From the NCBI GenBank assembly GCA_002862165.1, contig PKCL01000315.1, positions 1 to 9,048 of the forward strand: a stretch of DNA of 9,048 bases. Reading direction: 5' to 3'. The stretch comes from Planctomycetaceae bacterium. Lineage in GTDB: Bacteria; Planctomycetota; Planctomycetia; Pirellulales; UBA1268. Within the stretch, counting starts at the first letter, position 1, and the number at the start of each line of letters is the position of its first letter. Shown here piece after piece: positions 1 to 5,472 of the stretch. The position numbers and the translations under genes are program-made. The notes under the pieces are model-generated. The model was not told the origin of the DNA. It did not search any database and saw nothing but the letters and a program-made list of their open reading frames with translations.

Positions 1-183
1 GTTCGTAACTGACAATGTTGTGAATAGGGAGTTGGCACCCTAGCTCATGGCGTGCACGAGGGCATTTGCTGCTCAACCACGGTTCATTGTGTTTCGGAAT
101 CATATCGGAGAATCAGTGTGCATTACCAAAGTTTGTCAAACGTACACATTGTCTGCACACCCCTACCACATGGGAATGCAACG

Positions 184-828
184 ATGGTCGACGCCCGCAA
201 TACGCCGGGGCCAACGCTACCAATCTCGACGCTACCGATCTCTTGGTATGGAACATTAGCCCATCTCGAGAACATGCCTCAGGATACCGGAACTGTGTGC
301 CTTGAGTTAGATTCAGATGACCTCTGTGTGAAACACAGGCTTCGTATGAAATTACGTTCGGCACGAAACAGCTTCCCAGCCATGAAAGCTGTGGTCATCT
401 CAAAGCCCAACCAAGATAGCCATTATGATCTTTTGATCGACGAAGGAATCTCAGTCATACTTACACAGTCAACCAATTCCACGTTATCAGCGTCCCTGCG
501 GCGACCGACTCCAGCTGGATGGCCTTGCCGGAACGTCCAGTGGGGGCTTTGGGAGGTGGCACGTGCCAACCCAAAACAGCGATTATTTGCTCGAGAATTT
601 TTCAAATCTTTCCTGCATAAGCGACCCCATGTTGGAACTCTTCGGATTCTGGATACTAGATCAAAAACTGGAACTTACGACCATAAGAAATTTATGAAAG
701 CTACCCGGTGTCTCCAAAATCTCATCTCTAAAAAAATGACTACTGTTATAGGCCTTGATCAGCTCCCAAACTTCATATCAAAAAGTAGCTCACGGGAGAG
801 GCCTGCTTCGATACTCAAAGCCGCGTGA
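184..828 (+). CDS. Hypothetical protein, possibly NodB/polysaccharide-deacetylase-like
   Basis: I do not recognise this gene with certainty. From the ATG at 184 it encodes 214 residues; GGGA at 172-175 lies 8 bases upstream. The frame is open back to a GTG at 52 (258 residues), but that 5' part does not look protein-like and has no well-spaced ribosome binding site; an ATG at 274 is a further option. The pattern is: a basic segment (RLRMKLRSARN), strand AVVIS, then YDLLIDEGISVIL, then a GLWEVAR segment, a basic stretch, strand LRILDTRS, a helix, and TTVIGLDQLPNFI at the end. This alternation of strands and helices resembles the C-terminal half of NodB-type deacetylase barrels found in planctomycetes. 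That is recollection of a pattern, not a match. No metal-binding HxxxH motif is visible, so an active deacetylase is doubtful. No signal peptide or membrane helix is evident. It converges on the small membrane protein gene with 21 bp between. Confidence 0.55.
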   Translation: MVDARNTPGPTLPISTLPISWYGTLAHLENMPQDTGTVCLELDSDDLCVKHRLRMKLRSARNSFPAMKAVVISKPNQDSHYDLLIDEGISVILTQSTNSTLSASLRRPTPAGWPCRNVQWGLWEVARANPKQRLFAREFFKSFLHKRPHVGTLRILDTRSKTGTYDHKKFMKATRCLQNLISKKMTTVIGLDQLPNFISKSSSRERPASILKAA

Positions 829-849
829 ATAATAGAAAACAAAAGATGA

Positions 850-1038
850 CTACTCTTCGGCCCCGCTCATCAAAGCTGACCAACTCAAATATGCAAGTAT
901 TGCACTACTTAAAATAAAACCAGTATCAGCGAGCACGCTCACTCGACTGAACGGAATTGCGACAGCCAAATCTGCCATAAAGAGGATGCTTACGATCCCC
1001 GAAACGACCATACCGGCAAACGAAATAGACTTCGACAC
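850..1038 (-). CDS. Small two-helix membrane protein of unknown function
   Basis: A 62-residue protein read leftward from a GTG start at 1038. A strong Shine-Dalgarno sequence, GGAGG, lies 10 bases upstream, which supports both the gene and the non-ATG start. Two hydrophobic segments, about residues 6-29 and 37-56, are separated by a short polar turn (PFSRVSV), predicting a hairpin in the cytoplasmic membrane with an acidic tail (GAEE). The pattern ISFAGMVVSGI...AIPFSRVSVLADTGFILSSAILAYLSWSAL resembles short conserved planctomycete hypothetical proteins I have seen, but no function is known to me. It is transcribed away from coaD and towards the hypothetical gene ending at 828. Confidence 0.72.
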   Translation of the reverse strand: MSKSISFAGMVVSGIVSILFMADLAVAIPFSRVSVLADTGFILSSAILAYLSWSALMSGAEE

Positions 1039-1048
1039 GCCGCAAGAC

Positions 1049-1053
1049 CCTCC
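1049..1053 (-). promoter_or_regulatory. Shine-Dalgarno site fixing a GTG start
   Basis: The minus strand reads GGAGG here, 10 bases before the GTG at 1038. It is the best ribosome binding site in the window and is the main support for the small membrane protein gene. Confidence 0.7.
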
Positions 1054-1113
1054 AAAAAGTTACCGCAAAATTCAGGTGCTAGAAATCAATCTATTTGAGA
1101 TTTCTCTCTGAGA

Positions 1114-1127
1114 TACCATACTTGGTA
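1114..1127. repeat. Inverted repeat upstream of coaD
   Basis: Arms TACCA and TGGTA are separated by TACT, within the divergent intergenic region between the small membrane gene and coaD. It could be an operator or a small hairpin. Arms of 5 bp are short enough to be chance. Confidence 0.25.
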
Positions 1128-1178
1128 CTCCGCAGAGATCCAACAGGATCTTTATTGTTTGTAAATGCGAAATTGTTC

Positions 1179-1182
1179 GGAG
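1179..1182 (+). promoter_or_regulatory. Candidate coaD ribosome binding site
   Basis: GGAG lies 9 bases before the in-frame GTG at 1192 and inside the reading frame of the longer version that starts at 1165. It favours the shorter CoaD. Confidence 0.45.
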
Positions 1183-1191
1183 TCAGCGTTC

Positions 1192-1716
1192 GTGTCAACT
1201 CATAATGGTCAAATTGCTGTTTACACGGGATCATTCGACCCAATTACGCTTGGTCATCTTGATGTGATTGAACGGGCGAGCCGTATTTTCACGCATATCG
1301 TAGTCGGAGTAGGTATAAACCCTGACAAGCAACCTCTTTTCGACCAGAAAGAGCGGGTTGATCTTGTGGAAGCGGCTGTTGCCCATTTGAACAATGTTAG
1401 CGTTCGCCGGTTTCAAGGGTTGTCCGTGACATTTGTCCGCGAGCAAGAAGCACACGTGGTTTTACGCGGTGTTCGTTCTTTAACTGACATTGAGTCTGAA
1501 TTTACAATGACTCTAGCGAATCGAATGCTCGATTCAGAAATTGAGACCGTTTTCCTTATGGCTGATGCTCAGTATTCTCATATCTCATCATCGCTACTGA
1601 AGCAGATCACACCGCTCGCAAACGATATCGCGTTAGGAAAATTTGTTCCTCCTGCAGTCGTCAAGGCTCTGCGGGGAAAACTAGCCAAAAAAATAAGCCC
1701 TAAAGATATTCTTTGA
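1192..1716 (+). CDS. coaD: Pantetheine-phosphate adenylyltransferase
   Basis: CoaD transfers AMP from ATP to 4'-phosphopantetheine, giving dephospho-CoA, the penultimate step of coenzyme A synthesis in the cytoplasm. The nucleotidyltransferase signature is clear: AVYTGSFDPITLGH near the N-terminus, holding the TxGH nucleotide-binding motif, then GVGINPDKQPLF, LRGVRSLTDIESEF with the substrate-contacting arginines, and ISSSLLKQI late in the protein, the counterpart of the ISSxxxK/R motif. Start choice: an ATG at 1165 would give 183 residues, longer than the usual 155-165. The GTG at 1192 gives 174 residues and has GGAG at 1179-1182, 9 bases upstream, whereas the ATG has no well-placed site. 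I therefore prefer GTG, though the ATG is not excluded. It is a single gene, divergent from the small membrane protein gene and convergent with mcsB, 40 bp away. Confidence 0.95.
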   Translation: MSTHNGQIAVYTGSFDPITLGHLDVIERASRIFTHIVVGVGINPDKQPLFDQKERVDLVEAAVAHLNNVSVRRFQGLSVTFVREQEAHVVLRGVRSLTDIESEFTMTLANRMLDSEIETVFLMADAQYSHISSSLLKQITPLANDIALGKFVPPAVVKALRGKLAKKISPKDIL

Positions 1717-1756
1717 TCGAAAACTTCAGCAAATAACTCCACCGATCTGAACGGCT

Positions 1757-2824
1757 CTAATTCTCATCCGAGGAACCTGATTCGAAATAAGACCGCAAAA
1801 AACGTGCTCTTTCAATATTTCGGTCTTTTGTATCTAGATCGATACCTTTCATTTTCTGAAGATGTGCTGGCTGGGTGCGAACGAGTAATTTATTCACGTC
1901 AGATACATGGAGATCATCTACAAGACCTAGCAAAACTCCCATGCGAACACGTGAAAGTAGCTGCATTGTTTCCTCAGCACTAATCGTTTGAGCTGTTCTA
2001 AGAATTCCAAAGGCGCGGCTAACTTGATCATGCACATTCCGCTCAGTCTCCTCTAGGAGAAAATCTCGGGCACGCCGTTCATAATCAATCAGCACGGGAA
2101 CAACATCAGCCACTTGATTAATCAACTCACTTTCCGTGCGACCAAGAGTGATCTGATTCGATATCTGATAGAAGTCCCCAAGCGCCTGCGACCCCTCTCC
2201 ATAAAGGCCTCTGACAGCCAAGGAGATTTTGTGCAGACTTCGAAAAACCTTATCGATCTGTCGTGTGATTACAAGTGCTGGAAGATGGAGCATAACGCTC
2301 ACACGTATTCCAGTACCTACGTTTGTTGGACATGCCGTCAAATATCCCCATCGTTCATGGAATGCATAGGGAACGACTGCCTCAATTTCTTTGTCCACAC
2401 CACGAATCTGTTCCCACACCGCTTGCAGATCTAGGCCGCTATGCAAGCACTGTATCCGGAGATGATCTTCCTCATTGATCATCAGGCTTACCTGCTCCGC
2501 AGAGTCAATCGCCACGCCACGCGCACCGGTAGCATCAGCGTGCTCCCGACTTATCAACTGTCGCTCAACCAGAAATTGCCGATCTAGGTCCTCGAGACCA
2601 CCCAGATCCATATATTCCAGACGCGAGCCAACGGATGTTTTGCTAAGCCTTGAACGGAGAAACTCTTCAACCTCACTTCTTTCCGTCTCTGAAGCTCGAC
2701 CAACAAACGGATATTGTGCAAGGTTACGTGCAAGTCGCACACGGCTACTCATGACAATGTCTGATTCCGGTCCGGTTCCCTTCAACCACTCACCAACAGA
2801 TGATTTTAACACTTCGAATTTCAT
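1757..2824 (-). CDS. mcsB: Protein-arginine kinase McsB
   Basis: McsB phosphorylates arginine side chains of proteins; in Firmicutes this marks them for degradation by ClpC-ClpP and needs the activator McsA. At 355 residues it has normal length and covers the whole phosphagen-kinase-like fold: SSRVRLARN at 26-34 for nucleotide binding, INEEDHLRIQ at 116-125, CPTNVGTG at 165-172, GLYGEGSQALGDFYQISNQITLG at 207-228. Numbering runs two behind Bacillus subtilis McsB, so E119, C165 and E210 match its E121, C167 and E212; the catalytic site looks intact. The C-terminal phosphoarginine-binding motif, RDxxRA in B. subtilis (R337, D338), reads RNIERA at 335-340, so the key Asp is Asn. It starts with ATG at 2824 without a clear ribosome binding site and lies 118 bp downstream of mcsA, presumably in one transcript. 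No ctsR or clpC is adjacent. Confidence 0.96.
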   Translation of the reverse strand: MKFEVLKSSVGEWLKGTGPESDIVMSSRVRLARNLAQYPFVGRASETERSEVEEFLRSRLSKTSVGSRLEYMDLGGLEDLDRQFLVERQLISREHADATGARGVAIDSAEQVSLMINEEDHLRIQCLHSGLDLQAVWEQIRGVDKEIEAVVPYAFHERWGYLTACPTNVGTGIRVSVMLHLPALVITRQIDKVFRSLHKISLAVRGLYGEGSQALGDFYQISNQITLGRTESELINQVADVVPVLIDYERRARDFLLEETERNVHDQVSRAFGILRTAQTISAEETMQLLSRVRMGVLLGLVDDLHVSDVNKLLVRTQPAHLQKMKGIDLDTKDRNIERARFLRSYFESGSSDEN

Positions 2825-2880
2825 GGATGTTATTGAGTTCTATTTTCTTAAAAAACTTGCTACCAAACGCGGGGCTTGAG

Positions 2881-2901
2881 GCGGGAACACTTTGTGCTCG
2901 C
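2881..2901 (-). other. Hairpin in the mcsA-mcsB intercistronic gap
   Basis: In the sense of the mcsA-mcsB transcript, arm GCGAGCAC and arm GTGTTCCCGC flank an AAA loop. They form eight pairs, one of them G-U, with a two-base CC bulge. It lies 56 bases before the mcsB start. It may stabilise or process the message, or reduce mcsB expression. No U-tract follows directly; the nearest T-run is about 35 bases on, so it is not a standard terminator. Confidence 0.4.
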
Positions 2902-2942
2902 TAAGAAATTTGTGCAAACCGATACAAGACAACATGGAACCA

Positions 2943-3488
2943 TTATTTTGTAGGCTCCTCTGCATGCCATTTATGAAGAATTTTTTTAATATCATCTCGT
3001 AGCGTTCCAGCTACTTCATAGTCTTCACCCTCGACAGCCTCACGAATTTTTTTTCTCATACCGATGACACTTGTGAGCTCTTCAGTTGACTCCGGCAAAA
3101 CAGATTGATCTTCTGCCGACTTATCTCTTTTGGGGCGACAGCCTGTGTGTTTCACTTCACCGTGAATGTTGGCTATCAAGGGCTCCAACTCTTCTTCAAA
3201 TTGGACGTAATCGTGCGGGCAGCCAAGTCTTCCTTGGTTCCGAAACTCAAAAAAAGTGATACCGCACATGTCACAAAATTTTTGGTCAATTTCGGACAAT
3301 TCTTTCGCTGTCTGTCCAACACCGATAGAACCACTTCCGTCATCGGAGTCGTCTTGCTGTGAATCTGCTTCAGCCTGATTTAAGTACACGCGGGCATGAT
3401 CCTCACACAAGTGAAGTTCCCGGACATTACCTGTCTCTAACTCTGTGATGTGAAACATCGCCTGTTTATCGCATTGCTGACATTGCAT
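2943..3488 (-). CDS. mcsA: McsA-like zinc/UVR protein, activator of McsB
   Basis: McsA is the zinc-binding partner that activates the arginine kinase McsB. This 181-residue protein has the family architecture. An N-terminal zinc half-site is C3xxC6 followed by C28xxH31 (LCEDHA), with His where Firmicute McsA has Cys. A low-complexity acidic linker spans 40-55 (DSQQDDSDDG). A second zinc module has C72xxC75 and C90-P-H92, and C117 follows. A C-terminal UVR domain, about 143-178 (MRKKIREAVEGEDYEVAGTLRDDI), is of the type shared with UvrB and UvrC. The ATG at 3488 is preceded by AGGA with 8 bases of spacing. It is the first gene of a leftward mcsA-mcsB unit; the 451-bp region upstream separates it from the divergent trpE and should hold its promoter. 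The McsA label rests on architecture plus the adjacent mcsB. Confidence 0.9.
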   Translation of the reverse strand: MQCQQCDKQAMFHITELETGNVRELHLCEDHARVYLNQAEADSQQDDSDDGSGSIGVGQTAKELSEIDQKFCDMCGITFFEFRNQGRLGCPHDYVQFEEELEPLIANIHGEVKHTGCRPKRDKSAEDQSVLPESTEELTSVIGMRKKIREAVEGEDYEVAGTLRDDIKKILHKWHAEEPTK

Positions 3489-3496
3489 ATCATCAT

Positions 3497-3500
3497 TCCT
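3497..3500 (-). promoter_or_regulatory. mcsA ribosome binding site
   Basis: The minus strand reads AGGA, 8 bases before the mcsA ATG, within an A-rich stretch. Spacing and sequence fit a normal Shine-Dalgarno site. Confidence 0.55.
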
Positions 3501-3562
3501 TATATACCCCAGAGGCGCTGCAGCTAAGGATATCAGCTAACATCCTCAGGCAGAGGCAATTC

Positions 3563-3602
3563 TACTGACACCCTTGTAGATAATAGTACCTGTACTGACA
3601 CC
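3563..3602. repeat. Paired 10-bp direct repeats, possible operator
   Basis: TACTGACACC occurs at 3563-3572 and again, exactly, at 3593-3602. The 30-bp offset is close to three helical turns, so both copies would face the same side of the DNA. They sit 75-115 bp upstream of mcsA and may be binding sites for a regulator of mcsAB or trpE. Confidence 0.35.
3585..3596. repeat. Inverted repeat between mcsA and trpE
   Basis: AGTAC and GTACT are separated by CT, and the element overlaps the second TACTGACACC box. It is a plausible compact operator half-site pair, but one of this size could arise by chance. Confidence 0.28.
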
Positions 3603-3646
3603 AAAGCACACTAACACTTCTGAAAATACTATCGAGCATTACCATT

Positions 3647-3664
3647 GACGGATAAGCGACCGTC
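3647..3664. repeat. Inverted repeat overlapping a possible -35 box
   Basis: GACGG and CCGTC are separated by eight bases. The left arm overlaps TTGACG at 3645-3650, the best -35-like hexamer facing trpE, so a repressor bound here could block that promoter. The promoter itself is weakly supported. Confidence 0.22.
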
Positions 3665-3846
3665 CTATGAAAATCCGTATTTCATCTATAATTGCATTGA
3701 AATGGCCCCGTAAAGCAGATTGCCCTCGCACACATCTTTTCAATAAACGCAGCCTATAAAGGGAGATTGACACGGTTTCATCTCCAGCAGGCAAACGGAA
3801 GCCGAGGACGTTAAGGAATTTTTTGCACGAAAATGATCTAATTTAA

Positions 3847-3868
3847 CTTCACTGCTTTCGCTGTGAAG
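3847..3868. other. Hairpin in the trpE leader region
   Basis: CTTCAC and GTGAAG pair around an inner T-T mismatch and a GC/GC pair. The loop is TTTC on the plus strand and GAAA, a GNRA-type tetraloop, on the minus strand. It ends 71 bases before the trpE start. No T-run follows on either strand, so it is not an intrinsic terminator. It could be a leader RNA element or a protein-binding site. Confidence 0.4.
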
Positions 3869-3939
3869 AGACGGTCCTCCCCATTGACTCCTTCTGAACC
3901 ATAGTTCCAAATAGCAGAACCACGTTCCCTGCAAGCCTC

Positions 3940-5472
3940 ATGAATCACTTTCCAAACTTCGAGCAATTTTCTCAATTAGCACAAGAAGAAACTCTTGTGC
4001 CGGTCTACCGCCGAATTTTTGCTGACGCCCTCACGCCACTATCAGCTTTTGCCCGCATTGACACTGGATCAGACGGCTGCCTCTTTGAGAGTGTCATTGG
4101 GGGTGAAAAGGTTGGGCGGTACAGTTTTCTTGGGTCTGAACCATTTCTTCAGTTCGAAGCACACGGCTCCGATGTAACCATTCGCAGGCAGGGACAACTA
4201 CCTGAAACTATCCAGGTTGCGGATCCATTAGCTGAACTCGAAAAACGAATGGCAGAATTTAGACCTGCCCGCCTGACTGAATTACCACCGTTTACAAGTG
4301 GCGCTATTGGTTACGCAGCCTACGATGCAATTCGTTACGCCGAGCATCTTCCGAACATACCCCATGACGACCTTGGCTTACCTGATATCTATTTCGCACT
4401 CTACGATCGACTCGTAGTTTTTGACCACGTCTCGAAATCTATTGATATTGTTGCTTTAGCAAAAATATCCGACAAATCAGCTGAAGCCGTTCAGGCATCT
4501 TATGAAACAGCAAAGCAACGTGTCGACGAGACAATTGAAAAACTCAACCACAATTGTGGCTGGCCACCCCTGAATGACATCCGTTCTTTAAAACCGTCTC
4601 CAAAAACGAATGTCACTGCGAACCGAAGCCGTCAAGATTTTTTAGAAGCTGTTAATCGAGCAATTGCCTACATTCACGCTGGTGATATTTTCCAAGTCGT
4701 ACTTAGCCGGCGACTGTCGGTACCCTTTGACGCGTCACCGCTCGAACTTTATCGGACACTCCGTGTCGTGAACCCCAGTCCCTTTATGTTCTGCCTCCGC
4801 ACCCCCAACGCAACACTTGTTGGAAGTTCACCAGAGATTATGGTGCGAGTCGTCGATCAAACGGTCACTGTACGACCATTAGCAGGCACGCGTCCTCGCG
4901 GCGACACCCCGGAAGAAGATGCCGAATTAGCCGCTGGGCTTCTAGCAGACCCGAAAGAACGTGCCGAACACGTAATGCTTATTGACCTCGGCCGCAATGA
5001 TGTGGGCCGCGTATCAGAGGTTGGTTCTGTTGAACTTTCAGATGTCATGGCTATTGAACGGTACAGCCATGTCATGCATATAACCAGTAATGTCTGCGGC
5101 AAACTCAAACCTCAGACAACTGCCTTTGACTCACTTCGGGCATGCCTGCCGGCTGGTACGGTATCGGGTGCACCCAAAATCCGAGCAATGGAAATCATTG
5201 ATGAACTCGAGCCAAATAAACGGGGCCCTTATGCTGGTGCTGTGGGCTATATCGATTTCAGTGGCACTATGGACACTTGTATCGCACTTCGCACCATTGT
5301 ACTCGCCAAAGGCAAGGCTTACATTCAATCAGGAGCCGGAATTGTTGCCGACAGCCTGCCAGAGAAAGAATTTGAAGAAACATTGAATAAGGCAAAGGGG
5401 CTGATTGTTGCGATCGATATGACAACCGAACGACTCAAGGATCATGGTTCGACAATCATAGGGGAGCAATGA
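3940..5472 (+). CDS. trpE: Anthranilate synthase component I
   Basis: TrpE converts chorismate to anthranilate with ammonia supplied by a glutamine amidotransferase (TrpG), the committed step of tryptophan synthesis. The 510 residues span the family. The N-terminal domain, about 15-210, carries LFES at 48-51, the counterpart of the LLES tryptophan-feedback element, and GRYSFLG. The chorismate-binding domain, about 230-492, has IHAGDIFQVVLSRRL, NPSPFMF at 278-284 (also part of the tryptophan pocket), GSSPEI, RPLAGTRPRG, LIDLGRNDVGRV, the His of HVMHITS at 378, and CLPAGTVSGAPK. Feedback inhibition by tryptophan is therefore likely kept. No TrpG domain is fused and no trpG follows; the partner must be encoded elsewhere, perhaps shared with folate synthesis. 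The ATG at 3940 fits the normal N-terminus although no Shine-Dalgarno site is visible. The stop codon overlaps the next gene's start. Confidence 0.97.
   Translation: MNHFPNFEQFSQLAQEETLVPVYRRIFADALTPLSAFARIDTGSDGCLFESVIGGEKVGRYSFLGSEPFLQFEAHGSDVTIRRQGQLPETIQVADPLAELEKRMAEFRPARLTELPPFTSGAIGYAAYDAIRYAEHLPNIPHDDLGLPDIYFALYDRLVVFDHVSKSIDIVALAKISDKSAEAVQASYETAKQRVDETIEKLNHNCGWPPLNDIRSLKPSPKTNVTANRSRQDFLEAVNRAIAYIHAGDIFQVVLSRRLSVPFDASPLELYRTLRVVNPSPFMFCLRTPNATLVGSSPEIMVRVVDQTVTVRPLAGTRPRGDTPEEDAELAAGLLADPKERAEHVMLIDLGRNDVGRVSEVGSVELSDVMAIERYSHVMHITSNVCGKLKPQTTAFDSLRACLPAGTVSGAPKIRAMEIIDELEPNKRGPYAGAVGYIDFSGTMDTCIALRTIVLAKGKAYIQSGAGIVADSLPEKEFEETLNKAKGLIVAIDMTTERLKDHGSTIIGEQ

Larger units (their letters stand above)
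3489..3939. other. Divergent mcsA/trpE intergenic region (451 bp)
   Basis: This is the longest non-coding stretch in the window and should carry promoters for both mcsA (leftward) and trpE (rightward). It holds short repeats listed separately: paired TACTGACACC boxes, the inverted repeat AGTAC-CT-GTACT, GACGG/CCGTC, and a hairpin at 3847-3868. CAGCTAA also occurs twice, at 3521 and 3534. A TATAAT hexamer at 3687-3692 has no matching -35 box, and a TTGACG at 3645-3650 has only a weak TATGAA 15 bases on, so I cannot assign promoters. I found no tryptophan-rich leader peptide, T-box core or CIRCE element. Confidence 0.6.

Noticed and set aside
1717..1756. Bidirectional terminator between coaD and mcsB.
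   Set aside because: No hairpin with a T-run can be drawn in the 40-bp gap.
2475..2879. 134-residue plus-strand frame opposite the mcsB 5' end.
   Set aside because: Rich in Arg and Ser from reverse reading of mcsB codons; no motif or ribosome binding site.
3687..3692. TATAAT hexamer as the trpE promoter.
   Set aside because: No acceptable -35 hexamer lies 16-18 bases upstream, so it may be chance in an A/T-rich stretch.
3667..3759. 30-codon open frame upstream of trpE, considered as a tryptophan leader peptide.
   Set aside because: It has a single Trp codon, no ribosome binding site, and no attenuator stem with a T-run follows.
3740..3934. 64-residue minus-strand frame with three Trp residues (TTG start).
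   Set aside because: It points away from trpE, lacks a Shine-Dalgarno site, has a rare start codon, and its composition is not protein-like.
3489..3939. CIRCE/HrcA or T-box control element.
   Set aside because: No TTAGCACTC/GAGTGCTAA pair and no T-box core was found on reading both strands.
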